Made by a program: the position numbers and the translations under genes
Part shown: positions 16,564 through 25,895 of the stretch, piece after piece
Numbering within the stretch: position 1 is the first letter of the stretch
How the letters are laid out: each line of letters starts with the position of its first letter
Assembly (NCBI RefSeq): GCF_000685965.1
Contig: NZ_JMLE01000001.1
Span: forward strand, 434,001-498,000
From: Arthrobacter sp. UNC362MFTsu5.1
GTDB taxonomy: Bacteria; Actinomycetota; Actinomycetes; Actinomycetales; Micrococcaceae
Length of the DNA stretch: 64,000 nucleotides
Direction: 5' to 3'
Notes under the pieces: generated by a model
What the model was told of the DNA's origin: nothing
The model's input: only the letters and a program-made list of their open reading frames with translations
The model's database searches: none

Positions 16564-18039
16564 TTAGTTGCCGGTCAGCTTCTCGCGCAGTGCTGCAAGA
16601 GCCTCGTCCGAAGCAAGCGTGCCTGCACCGGTCTCGGCTGCAGCAGGCTCGGAGGAGTAGCTGGTCGTGCCGGAATCGCTCTCGCCGGACGTTGCGGCTG
16701 CAGCGTCGTCGGCAGCGTGCTGGGCAACCTGCTTCTTGTGTGCTTCCCAGCGGGTCTGGGCGTCAGCGTACTGCTGCTCCCAGGCTGCGCGCTGGTTCTC
16801 GTAGCCTTCAAGCCACTCGTTGGACTCCGGGTCGAAGCCCTCCGGGTACTTGTAGTTGCCCTCTTCGTCGTACTCAGCGGCCATGCCGTAGAGAGCCGGA
16901 TCGAATTCGGTGCTGTCGGCGTCAACGCCCTCGTTAGCCTGCTTGAGGGAGAGGGAGATGCGGCGGCGCTCGAGGTCGATGTCGATGACCTTGACGAACA
17001 GCTCGTCGCCAACGGAGACAACCTGCTCAGCCAGCTCCACGTGGCGGACTGCCAGCTCGGAGATGTGAACGAGGCCTTCGATGCCGTCTTCGACGCGAAC
17101 GAACGCACCGAACGGAACCAGCTTGGTGACCTTACCCGGAACAACCTGGCCGAGGGCGTGGGTGCGGGCGAAGGTCTGCCACGGATCTTCCTGCGTAGCC
17201 TTGAGCGACAGGGAAACACGCTCGCGGTCCAGGTCGACTTCGAGAACCTCGACGGTGACTTCCTGGCCAACTTCGACAACCTCGGACGGGTGGTCGATGT
17301 GCTTCCAGGACAGCTCGGAAACGTGAACCAGGCCGTCTACGCCGCCCAGGTCCACGAAGGCACCGAAGTTGACGATGGAGGAAACGACGCCGGGACGGAC
17401 CTGGCCCTTTTCCAGCTTGTTGAGGAACGTGGAGCGGACCTCGGACTGGGTCTGCTCGAGCCATGCACGGCGGGACAGCACAACGTTGTTGCGGTTCTTG
17501 TCCAGCTCGATGATCTTGGCTTCGATCTGCTGACCGATGTACGGAGCAAGGTCGCGCACACGGCGCATCTCGACGAGGGATGCGGGCAGGAAGCCGCGCA
17601 GACCGATGTCGAGGATAAGACCACCCTTGACAACCTCGATGACGGTACCGGTGACGACACCGTCTTCTTCCTTGACCTTCTCGATGTCGCCCCAGGCGCG
17701 CTCGTACTGAGCACGCTTCTTGGAGAGGATCAGGCGGCCTTCTTTGTCTTCCTTGGTGAGCACCAGGGCTTCGACCTGATCGCCAACGGAGACGACGTCT
17801 CCGGGATCAACGTCGTGCTTGATGGACAGCTCGCGGGAGGGGATGACACCTTCGGTCTTGTAACCGATGTCGAGCAGAACTTCGTCGCGGTCGACCTTGA
17901 CGACGGTACCTTCGACGAGATCTCCGTCGTTGAAGTACTTGATGGTGGCGTCGACTGCTGCGAGGAAGTCCTCAGCGGTACCGATGTCGTTAATCGCGAC
18001 TACGGGGGTACCGGGCTTCTCGGTGGAGGTGATGGTCAT
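16564..18039 (-). CDS. rpsA: 30S ribosomal protein S1
   Basis: 491 residues with four S1 RNA-binding repeats (roughly 38-110, 123-190, 210-280 and 295-366), each with the GxVxxxxxxGxFVxxG pattern, for example GVVSSIVNFGAFVDLGGVDG. This four-repeat architecture is typical of actinobacteria (six in E. coli). The last 125 residues form an acidic, Ala/Glu-rich unstructured tail. S1 binds mRNA on the small subunit; in actinobacteria with many leaderless mRNAs its need may be gene-specific. GGAG lies about 10 nt before the ATG. Strong promoter, structured leader of about 150 nt and terminator make it a single transcription unit. Confidence 0.97.
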   Translation of the reverse strand: MTITSTEKPGTPVVAINDIGTAEDFLAAVDATIKYFNDGDLVEGTVVKVDRDEVLLDIGYKTEGVIPSRELSIKHDVDPGDVVSVGDQVEALVLTKEDKEGRLILSKKRAQYERAWGDIEKVKEEDGVVTGTVIEVVKGGLILDIGLRGFLPASLVEMRRVRDLAPYIGQQIEAKIIELDKNRNNVVLSRRAWLEQTQSEVRSTFLNKLEKGQVRPGVVSSIVNFGAFVDLGGVDGLVHVSELSWKHIDHPSEVVEVGQEVTVEVLEVDLDRERVSLSLKATQEDPWQTFARTHALGQVVPGKVTKLVPFGAFVRVEDGIEGLVHISELAVRHVELAEQVVSVGDELFVKVIDIDLERRRISLSLKQANEGVDADSTEFDPALYGMAAEYDEEGNYKYPEGFDPESNEWLEGYENQRAAWEQQYADAQTRWEAHKKQVAQHAADDAAAATSGESDSGTTSYSSEPAAAETGAGTLASDEALAALREKLTGN

Positions 18040-18117
18040 GTAGTAGGGGCTCCGTTGTGGATAGTTAGTCGGTCAGGCGGACCGCCGCCCACCCGTATTG
18101 ACGAGTGCGCGGATGAT

Positions 18118-18138
18118 GGCAGAACGCATGGTTCTGCC
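18118..18138 (-). promoter_or_regulatory. Hairpin in the rpsA leader
   Basis: Perfect 8-bp stem GGCAGAAC/GTTCTGCC with a 5-nt loop, inside the rpsA 5' leader. There is a second GC-rich inverted repeat (GGTCAGGCGGACC) nearer the start. A place for S1 autoregulation is a guess only. Confidence 0.5.
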
Positions 18139-18192
18139 AGGTTCATCCTGATTTGTGGATTCTAGATACGCGCACGTAGTACACGCCCGTTT

Positions 18193-18222
18193 ATTCTAGT
18201 CGTACCCTCCAACGCCGGTCAA
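18193..18222 (-). promoter_or_regulatory. rpsA promoter
   Basis: On the minus strand TTGACC (-35, 18222-18217) and TAGAAT (-10, 18198-18193) with an 18-bp spacer, one of the closest matches to the housekeeping consensus in the window. It gives a leader of about 150 nt. Confidence 0.8.
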
Positions 18223-18257
18223 AGCGGCAGGGGCTGGAATGACGGCCTGAAACCGCT

Positions 18258-19547
18258 TTAGAAATGCGTCAGGCAGTGCGGTGCGCGTTCGACGGCGAAC
18301 ATGAGCCGTGCCCGGAGTGCGGCACCGGACGCGTGTTCCTGAATCCGTCCCGCCGCCTTCAATGTCACCGGGCACACGGCGCCAAGGTAAATGGAGGCGA
18401 GATCGGCCACGTCCAGCGACAGGTCGGGTTGCACCCCGGCCGGTGCTGCCGAAACACTGGCCTCACCGGCGCTGACGTCCAGGATGAAGGTTCCGCCGGC
18501 GAATCCCAGGGCGTCCTCAACGGCGAGGACCAGCCGCCCGTCTGAGGAGTATCGGCGGGCACCGAGCGCCTGAACGCTGTCCAGGATCCGGAGCCAGAGC
18601 ATGTCCCGGTGGTCGGAGGCTTCGACGCAGCGCGGGTCCCCAAGCGCCCACACCAGGGGATCGTCCACCGGCGCGTCGGCCCAGCTGACACGCTGGATGA
18701 GGTCGATGCTGCCCAGGAACTGCCAGAGCTCCAGGTAGGCATCATCCGTTGCTGCCACAAGGTCCACGACTTCCACCGTGTAGGGCTTGGTGTCCCAGCC
18801 GGCGAATTTATAGGAAACGTAGCCATCCACTGCCCCGGCAGCGTTGTAATGCAACGCGCACTTGATGGCCTCGTCTTCCTTGCCGTCGCGGCCCACGGTT
18901 CCCGAGACGTTCTGCCGGTAGGCATCCTGCCGGACGATGGAACCGGGAGTGTGGCGGTGCACGCGGTCGAACACTTCAGGGGCCAGTTCGAGGAGCACCT
19001 TCCGGTCGGCGATCTCCACTGTGCCGGAAGGCTGGTGGCGGAGGTCGAACCGTGGACCGGTATCCACCTTGATGCTGCGCTCAAACGTAGCCACGCCGTA
19101 GCCGAACCTGCCGTAGATGGAGCCCTCGGAAGCGGTCAACGCCGCAATCGCCAGGCCGTCCGCCTTCGCCGCGGTAAGGTCTTCGGTCATCATGCGGCGC
19201 AGGAGGCCCTGGCGCCGGTGGGTTCCGCGCACGGTCACCGCAGTCACCATGTGCGTGAGGAGCTGGCGGCCGTAGCCCACATTGAGGTCGCGCCGGAGTG
19301 TGCCGAATGTTGCCACCGGGATACTGGCATCCAAGGCATGCTGGGCCACTGCACCCGTCTGGTAGACGCCGGTCAGCTCACGTCCGTCCGTGCGGTACAT
19401 GGCCATGATCTTGTCCACGTAGTCGTCGTTCCGGCGGGTGTCGTGGAATCCGAAGCCCACGGCCTGGATCCACTCGGTTCCCTGCTCATATCCGGGCACA
19501 CCTTTCTCGGCTGCCCTGAAACGACGGATCTCGTACTTGTCTGCCAC
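18258..19547 (-). CDS. Eis-type GNAT acetyltransferase with SCP2-like C-terminal domain
   Basis: 429 residues, Eis family: two GNAT domains (acetyl-CoA loop VTVRGTHRRQGLLRRMM at about 105-120) and a C-terminal sterol-carrier-like domain (from about 320) ending in the conserved LTHF carboxylate that serves as catalytic base in Eis. Eis enzymes acetylate several amines of aminoglycosides such as kanamycin, and also proteins. GTG 19547 is preceded by GGGGGAG. Located between rpsA and polA; its promoter is not obvious. Whether it confers resistance cannot be told from sequence. Confidence 0.88.
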   Translation of the reverse strand: MADKYEIRRFRAAEKGVPGYEQGTEWIQAVGFGFHDTRRNDDYVDKIMAMYRTDGRELTGVYQTGAVAQHALDASIPVATFGTLRRDLNVGYGRQLLTHMVTAVTVRGTHRRQGLLRRMMTEDLTAAKADGLAIAALTASEGSIYGRFGYGVATFERSIKVDTGPRFDLRHQPSGTVEIADRKVLLELAPEVFDRVHRHTPGSIVRQDAYRQNVSGTVGRDGKEDEAIKCALHYNAAGAVDGYVSYKFAGWDTKPYTVEVVDLVAATDDAYLELWQFLGSIDLIQRVSWADAPVDDPLVWALGDPRCVEASDHRDMLWLRILDSVQALGARRYSSDGRLVLAVEDALGFAGGTFILDVSAGEASVSAAPAGVQPDLSLDVADLASIYLGAVCPVTLKAAGRIQEHASGAALRARLMFAVERAPHCLTHF

Positions 19548-19623
19548 GTGCTGCTCCCCCTTGAACGGAATGAATCACCGCGCAGGACGCCGGGTTGGCG
19601 GCGTCCTGCGCGTCATGAAACTG

Positions 19624-22470
19624 TTAGTGCCCGGCGTCGTACCAGCTCGGGCCGACGCCGATCTGGACGTCCAGCGGCACGCTGAGGTCCGCGGCGGAGC
19701 CCATCTGTTCGGTGACCAGCTTCTCCACCGTTTCCCGTTCGCCGGGGGCAACTTCGAGCACCAGTTCGTCATGGACCTGGAGCAGCATGCGCGATTTCAG
19801 GCCCTGGGCCTTCAGCTCCGCGTGAACGCCCAGCATGGCCCGTTTGATGATGTCTGCCGCCGAGCCCTGGATCGGTGAGTTCAGCGCGATGCGTTCCGCA
19901 TTTTCGCGCAGCTGCCGGTCCGTGCTGGTGAGGTCCGGCAGGTACCGCCGGCGGCCCTCGATGGTGGCGGTGCAACCGTCGATCCTGGCCTGGTCCACCA
20001 CGCCGCGCAGGTAGTCGCGGACGGCCCCGAAGCGGTCGAAGTATTCCTTCATCAGGGTGCGTGCCTCGTCAACGGAAATCTCCAGCTGCTTGGAGAGCCC
20101 GAACGACGTCAGGCCGTAGGCAAGGCCGTAGGACATTGCCTTGACCTTGGAACGCATCGCGCTGGTGACCTGGTCGGTGGGGACGTGGAAGATGTTCGAT
20201 CCGACGAACCGGTGCAGGTCCTCGCCGTCCCGGTACGCCTGGATCAGGCCTTCATCGCCCGAGAGGTGCGCCATGATCCGCATTTCGATCTGCGAATAGT
20301 CCGCGGACAGGAGGCATTCATAGCCGTCGCTGACCACGAAGATGCCACGGACCCGGCGGCCCTCCTCGCTGCGGATGGGGATGTTCTGCAGGTTGGGATT
20401 GTTGGACGAGATCCGGCCGGTGGCGGCGACGTTCTGCGCGTATGTAGTGTGGATCCGGCCGTCCTCGGTCACGGACTTCTTGAGCGACTCCAGCATCTGG
20501 CGTAGCTTCGAGGACTCGCGGTGCGCCATCAGCTGCACCAGGAATTCGTGCCCGGTCTTTTCCAGCAGGTTCTTCAGCGAGGCGGCGTCGGTGGTGTAGC
20601 CGGACTTGATCTTCTTCGTCTTCGGCAGCTGCAGCTCCTCGAAGAGCACGGTCTGCAGCTGTTTGGGCGATCCCAGGTTGACCTCGTGGCCGATGGCAGC
20701 GAAGGCAAGCTCCTGGGCGTTGTCGATCACCTTGGCCAGGTCAGCCAGCTGTTCATCCATTCGCTGCATGTCGATCGCGATGCCGGCGAGCTCCATGTCG
20801 GCCAGCACCCTGCTGACCGGCAGCTCAAGGGTGGAGAGCAGTTCCTCCGCCTTGCGCTCCTTCAGCTCCGCTTCAAAGTAGCGGCTGAGCGTCTGGACGA
20901 CGGCGGCGGCGTGGACGAGTTCGCCGGCTGCGGCCGAGTCATCGCCGTCGAACGAAAGCTCCAGCTGTCCGGCCTTCGCAACGGCGGGAGAGATTTCGAT
21001 GTTGAGGTGGTGCTGCGCCAGCTCCGCGAGCTCGTAGGTGCGGCGGTCGGGCTGGATGAGGTAGCCGGAAATCGAGGTGTCGTCCACGACCCCTTCAAGT
21101 TCCAGGCCGCGGGCCGTCAGGGCCTTCAGGGCGGCCTTGAAACCGTGCATCACCTTGGGCGCTTCCGGGTCGCGCAGCCACGCCGCCAGGACGTTTTCGG
21201 CCTCGGCGTCCTGGGTGGACAGATCGATGTAGGCGGCTGCTCCGTCCCGGACGATTGCCAGCGCGGCGGCGTCCTCCCCGATCCGTCCCGGAACGAGGTC
21301 GACGGCGAGGGCGGACCGGTGCCCGGCGCCTGCCGCCAGGAACGCGGTCAGCTCGGCTGCTCCGGCCGGCGTGGCGTACTCCGGGATGTCCAGGCTTTCC
21401 CGTTCGGCGAGGTCCACGTCGTCGCTCCCGTAGAGGGCAAAGAGGCGGGTGCGGATGGTCTTGAACTCCAGCTCGTCGAACAACTGCTCCAGGGCGGCCT
21501 GGTCCGGCCGCGGCTCGGCCAGGTCGTCCAGAGTCACGGGAAGCTCCAGGTCGGTGTGGAGCCTGTTCAGCCGGCGGTTGCGCTTGACGGACTCCACGTT
21601 CTCGCGCAGGGCGTCGCCAACCTTGCCGCCGATCGAGTCGAGGTGTTCCAGCACGCCTTCCAGCCCGCCGTAGAGGTTGATCCACTTGGCGGCCGTCTTG
21701 GGGCCGACGCCGGGCACCCCCGGGAGGTTGTCCGCCGACTCCCCTACCAGGGCGGCGAGGTCGGAGTATTCGGCCGGGGTGACGAAGTACTTTTCCTGGA
21801 TGGCAGGGGCATCCATCCGGGGAATGTCGCTCACGCCCTTCCTGGGGTACAGCACGAACACGTTGTCCGTAATCAGCTGGAAGGCATCGCGGTCGCCCGT
21901 GACCAGCAGCACTTCGTAGCCTGCCTTTTCGCCCATGGCGGCGAGGGTTGCCAGGATGTCGTCCGCTTCGTAGCCGGGCATCTTGATGGTCTTGATACCC
22001 CACGCGCCCATGACCTTGTCGATGAGGTCGATCTGGCCGCTCATCTCGCGGGGCGTCTCGTTGCGGCCGCCCTTGTACTCGCTGTACTCGGCCTTACGGT
22101 GGGTGGTCTCATCGGAGACGTCGAACGCCACGGCGACGTGGGTGGGCTGCTGCTCCTTGATCAGGTTGATCAGCATGGAGGTGAAACCGTGGATCGCGTT
22201 GGTGTGCTGCCCTGCAGCGGTGGAGAACTTGTCCGCAGGCAGGGCGAAGAACGCCCTGAACGCCATGGAGTGCCCGTCCAGCACCAGGAGGCGGGGCTGG
22301 TCGGTGATGGGAATCACGGGGGCCACGGTGGCGGAAACCGGCTCCGCGGTACGTGTGGTTTTGCGGGCGGGCTTGGCCGCAGCCACTGAGGCGGACTCAG
22401 TTGAGGGTAGGACGTCTGCTGCAGTGCCTGCAGCAAGAGGGGCAGGGGCCGGTTTGGTAGTTTCACTCAC
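19624..22470 (-). CDS. polA: DNA polymerase I
   Basis: 948 residues from GTG 22470. An Ala/Thr/Pro-rich extension of about 45 residues precedes the 5'-3' exonuclease (DGHSMAFRAFFALP onward), a degenerate 3'-5' exonuclease-like domain lacking the DxE motif, and the polymerase: motif A DYSQIEMRIMAHLSGD, O-helix RSKVKAMSYGLAYGLTSFG, motif C QVHDELVLEV. It fills repair and Okazaki gaps. GTG was preferred to ATG 22491 or a GTG at 22506 because TAGGCT lies 7 nt upstream. It is divergent from a thioesterase whose ATG is only 20 nt away. Confidence 0.97.
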   Translation of the reverse strand: MSETTKPAPAPLAAGTAADVLPSTESASVAAAKPARKTTRTAEPVSATVAPVIPITDQPRLLVLDGHSMAFRAFFALPADKFSTAAGQHTNAIHGFTSMLINLIKEQQPTHVAVAFDVSDETTHRKAEYSEYKGGRNETPREMSGQIDLIDKVMGAWGIKTIKMPGYEADDILATLAAMGEKAGYEVLLVTGDRDAFQLITDNVFVLYPRKGVSDIPRMDAPAIQEKYFVTPAEYSDLAALVGESADNLPGVPGVGPKTAAKWINLYGGLEGVLEHLDSIGGKVGDALRENVESVKRNRRLNRLHTDLELPVTLDDLAEPRPDQAALEQLFDELEFKTIRTRLFALYGSDDVDLAERESLDIPEYATPAGAAELTAFLAAGAGHRSALAVDLVPGRIGEDAAALAIVRDGAAAYIDLSTQDAEAENVLAAWLRDPEAPKVMHGFKAALKALTARGLELEGVVDDTSISGYLIQPDRRTYELAELAQHHLNIEISPAVAKAGQLELSFDGDDSAAAGELVHAAAVVQTLSRYFEAELKERKAEELLSTLELPVSRVLADMELAGIAIDMQRMDEQLADLAKVIDNAQELAFAAIGHEVNLGSPKQLQTVLFEELQLPKTKKIKSGYTTDAASLKNLLEKTGHEFLVQLMAHRESSKLRQMLESLKKSVTEDGRIHTTYAQNVAATGRISSNNPNLQNIPIRSEEGRRVRGIFVVSDGYECLLSADYSQIEMRIMAHLSGDEGLIQAYRDGEDLHRFVGSNIFHVPTDQVTSAMRSKVKAMSYGLAYGLTSFGLSKQLEISVDEARTLMKEYFDRFGAVRDYLRGVVDQARIDGCTATIEGRRRYLPDLTSTDRQLRENAERIALNSPIQGSAADIIKRAMLGVHAELKAQGLKSRMLLQVHDELVLEVAPGERETVEKLVTEQMGSAADLSVPLDVQIGVGPSWYDAGH

Positions 22471-22477
22471 AGGTGCC

Positions 22478-22483
22478 AGCCTA
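22478..22483 (-). promoter_or_regulatory. -10 box, leaderless-type promoter of polA
   Basis: TAGGCT on the minus strand, 7 nt before GTG 22470. The 19-bp gap between polA and the divergent thioesterase gene means both promoters overlap. Confidence 0.5.
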
Positions 22484-22489
22484 GTTCCC

Positions 22490-22954
22490 ATGATGGACAA
22501 TTTCACGCCCGGACAGTTCGCCGACGAACTGGCAGCCGCCGGCGTCCCCGAAGAAATGCATGAGTGGCTCGGCGAATACGGCGTCGGGGCGCTGGTGGTG
22601 AAGATGGGGATTCATTTCCTCGAAATGAGCCCCGAACGCACAGTGGCCACCATGCCGGTTGAAGGCAACACCCAGGTGGCCGGGATCCTGCACGGGGGCG
22701 CCCACGTGGTGCTGGCCGAGACCCTTGGCTCGTTCGCTGCCGGGATGCATGCCGGTCCGGGACGGCAGGCTATGGGGATCGAGGTGGGAGCGACCCATCA
22801 CCGGGCCATTGCCGCGGGCACGGTGACAGGAACCTGCACGGCCATCCATCTGGGCCGTACGCTCACCACCCACGAGGTCGTGATGACGGACGAGCAGGGC
22901 CGCCGGCTTTCCACTGCCCGCATCACCAACCTGATCCGGGACATCGCCCCCTGA
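22490..22954 (+). CDS. Hotdog-fold thioesterase (PaaI family)
   Basis: 154 residues (153 if the adjacent ATG 22493 is used). Single hotdog domain with TVATMPVEGNTQVAGILHGGAHVVLAE, in which HGG and the following Glu are the PaaI/4HBT-type catalytic elements, and a second strand VTGTCTAIHLGRTLTTHEV. Would hydrolyse an acyl- or aroyl-CoA in the cytosol, substrate unknown. CAGCCT 7 nt upstream may be its -10; it overlaps the polA promoter on the other strand. Confidence 0.88.
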   Translation: MMDNFTPGQFADELAAAGVPEEMHEWLGEYGVGALVVKMGIHFLEMSPERTVATMPVEGNTQVAGILHGGAHVVLAETLGSFAAGMHAGPGRQAMGIEVGATHHRAIAAGTVTGTCTAIHLGRTLTTHEVVMTDEQGRRLSTARITNLIRDIAP

Positions 22955-22973
22955 CTTCCCTTAACCGGGCCCG

Positions 22974-23531
22974 TCAGCCGGGCAGGTTTAAGCCGAGCCG
23001 GTACCGCAGTTCCACGATTCCCCTGCCCATGGTCTTGGACGCCACCAGCTCCAACGGCCGGGTGGGGCCGGTCTTGATCGGCAGCACAGGCTTACCCGAA
23101 CCCAGCACCACCGGGATGATGGAAACGATGATTTCGTCCAGCAGGCCGGCGTCGGCGAATTGGGCCGCGAGCTCTCCCCCTCCCACCAGCCAGATGTTCT
23201 TGCCGGCCGCCTCCGCCGCGAAGTCGTCCATGAACTCGCGGACGTCGCCGCGGATAAACGTGATGTCCGCTCCCCGCGGCGCGGAATGTTCGTGGTGCGT
23301 GAAAACCCAGCTCGGGGTGTCAGGGTAGGGCCAGTTGCCGGGCTCGTGCTCCATGAGCCAGGCATACGTTTCGCCGCCCATCACGATGCAGCCGACGTCG
23401 GCCATGAACGTTTCGTAGCTTTCCCGGCCGCCCTCGAACCCGTCGAACTGGAGGAGCCATGCCAGGTCGTCGTCGGACGTGGCAATGAATCCGTCGAGGG
23501 ACGAGGCCACAAAATATTGGAGACTGGACAT
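22974..23531 (-). CDS. Dihydrofolate reductase-like protein (RibD C-terminal domain family)
   Basis: 185 residues. Rossmann-like DHFR/RibD-C fold: N-terminal strand YFVASSLDGFIA, VGCIVMGGETYAWL, VFTHHEHSAP, nucleotide-binding loop IWLVGGGELAAQF, and IIPVVLGSGKPVLP. This YyaP/YwjB-like group is thought to use NADPH, but no substrate is established and folate-specific residues are not obvious. The ATG has TAGGCT 6 nt upstream, overlapping the stop region of the preceding gene. It converges with the thioesterase with only 19 bp between stops. Confidence 0.85.
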   Translation of the reverse strand: MSSLQYFVASSLDGFIATSDDDLAWLLQFDGFEGGRESYETFMADVGCIVMGGETYAWLMEHEPGNWPYPDTPSWVFTHHEHSAPRGADITFIRGDVREFMDDFAAEAAGKNIWLVGGGELAAQFADAGLLDEIIVSIIPVVLGSGKPVLPIKTGPTRPLELVASKTMGRGIVELRYRLGLNLPG

Positions 23532-23537
23532 GGGCCC

Positions 23538-23543
23538 AGCCTA
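23538..23543 (-). promoter_or_regulatory. -10 box, leaderless-type promoter of the DHFR-like gene
   Basis: TAGGCT on the minus strand, 6 nt before ATG 23531 and immediately after the stop codon of the preceding gene. Confidence 0.5.
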
Positions 23544-23544
23544 G

Positions 23545-24414
23545 TCATTTGGACTCGGGGTTCCCATACTCCACGCGCATGCCGGGATCATCGCGGAGCA
23601 CCACCACTTTGCCGCTGCGGAGCGTCCAGCCCTCGTTGAGCAGGAATATGCGTCCGCCGCTGACCACCAACAGCCGCAGGCCGCTGTACTGGTACACGGG
23701 ATGTTCCGCTGTTCCGCTGGACTGTTCGCGGACGTTGGGCGCGCTAATGCCCAGCCGGTCCTTGCTGTACACCACGGCCGTGGGCAGGAGCGCGGACCGT
23801 TCCTCATAGCTCACCGCCAGCCCCCGTCCCAGCGCCTGGGCAAAATCGGAGGTGCCCCAGAACAGCAGCAGGGTCACGAGGCAGAACACCAGCGTCTTCT
23901 CGGACCCCCGCGACAGTGCGGCCAGGCTGCGTCCGGACGCTTCCGCGGCCCGCCGCCAAAGACTCAGGCCCCAGGCCGCGAGCAGCACGCCGCCGGCCAT
24001 GATGTAGGGCACGAACAGCACGGTGCGTTCCGGCTGGACGATCACCACCAGCCACATGGCAGCTGCACAGGCCAGGCCGACAAACAGAATCACCGCCGCG
24101 AGCCGCCGGATCCCCGCCACCCTGCCGGCGGCGAGGTGTCCGGCCAGGAACCGGTCCAGGGATAACCACGCAACAGCGACAAGCAGCAGCCAGACCAGCG
24201 GAATGAACAACGACGGGATGCTGCGGAGCACGAAATCCTGCACCGTGTAGCCGAAGAGGCTGACGTCCAGTCCCATCGCCTTCGCCTGGGCATCAGTCCG
24301 TGCCCAGCCGAAGTAGACCAGCAGGGCGGTGGCAATGGTTAGTGGCGGGCCGATGACCGCCAGCATGTCGACGGCGCGCTTCCAGCGGGGGTCCGCCTCC
24401 GGGTCGCCGCTCAT
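23545..24414 (-). CDS. Hypothetical membrane protein, five predicted helices
   Basis: 289 residues, no recognised family. About five membrane helices are seen (around 18-38, 52-75, 84-107, 113-136 and 155-178), followed by a soluble C-terminal region of about 95 residues rich in beta strands, probably extracytoplasmic. Its ATG overlaps the stop of the upstream lipoprotein gene (ATGA), so the two are coupled and may act together at the cell surface. Confidence 0.8.
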   Translation of the reverse strand: MSGDPEADPRWKRAVDMLAVIGPPLTIATALLVYFGWARTDAQAKAMGLDVSLFGYTVQDFVLRSIPSLFIPLVWLLLVAVAWLSLDRFLAGHLAAGRVAGIRRLAAVILFVGLACAAAMWLVVIVQPERTVLFVPYIMAGGVLLAAWGLSLWRRAAEASGRSLAALSRGSEKTLVFCLVTLLLFWGTSDFAQALGRGLAVSYEERSALLPTAVVYSKDRLGISAPNVREQSSGTAEHPVYQYSGLRLLVVSGGRIFLLNEGWTLRSGKVVVLRDDPGMRVEYGNPESK

Positions 24415-25487
24415 GGCTGCGGTTCCGTCAGCCGTGTTGTCGACCCGGACTGCGGCGCGGACTGCGGCGCGGACGCCGGCGGGGTCGTGGCGGGGCCTGA
24501 CGTGGGCGGTGCAGTCGGGGTGGGGCCGGGACCGGGCGGAGACTGGTCGGAATACACCAGCACTGCCGCGCCGGAAACCGGCGGAGTGGCCTCCACGGTG
24601 ATCCGGACAGCGGACGTTCCTGTGGCCGGAGGGGCGGAAAAAACGAACGGACCGAACTGCGGGCCGAACTGCTGGCCACCGTTGTCGATCGGAGTGCCGT
24701 CCACCAGGATTCTGTCCACGTTCACGAAGAACCCTTCCAGCCGCACCTGGGTGCCGCCGGCGGCGGAAACGGCGGGGACGGGCTGGCCGGCGAATGGCCC
24801 GTCAAGGACAGTCAATCCTGTCAGCTGCCGGGGGCAGTCATCGCCCACTCCTGCTGAATCCACTTGAAGCCGGACTCCCGGGTGGGCGGCCCGGAGGTCC
24901 ACGGCCTGGCGCAGGGATTCCGTGACCTTGATTTCCCAGCACCTTTCGGGCGGCAGGCCCGCCACGCCGGAGAGCGCAGACCTGGCCCGGTCCCAGTCTC
25001 CGGGCAGATCAGTGGCCAGCGCCTGGCAGGTGGCCTCCGCAGCTGTCCACACTTCAGGAAATGCCGTGTTGAGGGTCGACTCGCGCAGGCCGGCGCAGTC
25101 GCGGTTCCGCAGGAGTTCGTACAGAGTCCCCTCCGGCGGGTCGGAGGGCGCGGCCGGTCCGATGGGCACCCAGCGGATCACGACGGCGCCGGGAGCGGGC
25201 GGAGGCCCGTCGCCGGGCCCGGGCAACGGGGCAACCGTCGGCGGGGCGTTGCTGGAGGCCGTCGATGTGGTGCCGGACGCTGCAGCGGAAGCCGGCGCCG
25301 TCGTCGTTGTTGTTCCAGGGCCAGGAGGCGGGGAAGGCGGGATGACACATCCGCTGGTAAGGAAGAGCAGGCCCAGGGCCGCCATTGTTCCCGGCAGCCT
25401 GACCTGAAGCCGGCGTGGTCGTCGGCCTCGGAGCCGGCCGGCTTGACCGGCTGTCAGCCCGGCCGCTGCCACGGTTTGACTGTGCAT
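24411..25487 (-). CDS. Hypothetical lipoprotein, Pro/Thr-rich
   Basis: 358 residues from ATG 25487, which has AGGTGGG upstream; a longer frame exists but lacks a start signal. Type II signal peptide: Arg-rich n-region, hydrophobic stretch and lipobox LTSGC with Cys47. A Pro/Ser/Thr-rich spacer (about 48-100) is followed by a domain with four cysteines (RDCAGL, EATCQAL, ERCWEI, DDCPRQ) and a beta-rich IPT-like C-terminal part, ending in a Pro-rich tail. Cell-surface role unknown. Translationally coupled to the membrane protein downstream. Confidence 0.82.
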   Translation of the reverse strand: MHSQTVAAAGLTAGQAGRLRGRRPRRLQVRLPGTMAALGLLFLTSGCVIPPSPPPGPGTTTTTAPASAAASGTTSTASSNAPPTVAPLPGPGDGPPPAPGAVVIRWVPIGPAAPSDPPEGTLYELLRNRDCAGLRESTLNTAFPEVWTAAEATCQALATDLPGDWDRARSALSGVAGLPPERCWEIKVTESLRQAVDLRAAHPGVRLQVDSAGVGDDCPRQLTGLTVLDGPFAGQPVPAVSAAGGTQVRLEGFFVNVDRILVDGTPIDNGGQQFGPQFGPFVFSAPPATGTSAVRITVEATPPVSGAAVLVYSDQSPPGPGPTPTAPPTSGPATTPPASAPQSAPQSGSTTRLTEPQP

Positions 25488-25673
25488 GACAGACCCACCT
25501 GCTCGCGGTTCCCGGCGGGGGAACCGGCCTGGATAGAACCCTTCGGGATGACTCCCGGCATCGGCCGGCTGCGGGGCCGGACCAAACACGCTGAAACAGT
25601 GTTAACTATTCCCCCGATGGGCGATATCCGCCAGAGCAGCACCTTGCGTTCCAGCCGCGGGGCCGGGCCGCCA

Positions 25674-25895
25674 CTACTTGCTGAAGTACGGGATGATCAG
25701 GTACAGGCCGAACAGCACCGCGAGCCCGCACAGTCCGAAGCAGACGTACGCCAGCGACTTCATCCAACGCGGCGCGGCCTGCTCGGGGTCACCCGCGATC
25801 GCGGTGAACCGGACTCCGACGGAGTAAAGGACCACCACCGTCACGGCCGCCAGGAGCGTGGCGCCCGCTACCTGGACCAGTTCCAACCATTTCAT
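25674..25895 (-). CDS. Small membrane protein linked to the phosphate transporter
   Basis: 73 residues with two membrane helices (about 8-28 and 47-69) and a short polar loop containing RFTAIAGDPEQAAPRWMK. Its ATG overlaps the stop of the Pit gene by 4 nt (ATGA), so it is co-translated with it. It may be an accessory or assembly subunit; no function is known. Confidence 0.85.
   Translation of the reverse strand: MKWLELVQVAGATLLAAVTVVVLYSVGVRFTAIAGDPEQAAPRWMKSLAYVCFGLCGLAVLFGLYLIIPYFSK

Noticed and set aside
16528..18165. Long open frame on the plus strand opposite rpsA (545 codons)
   Set aside because: Antisense shadow produced by the codon bias of rpsA; no start signal, no recognisable domain, and it covers the rpsA terminator and leader.
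20521..22389. Long plus-strand frame opposite polA (622 codons)
   Set aside because: Composition artefact of high GC; polA is intact and fully explains the region.
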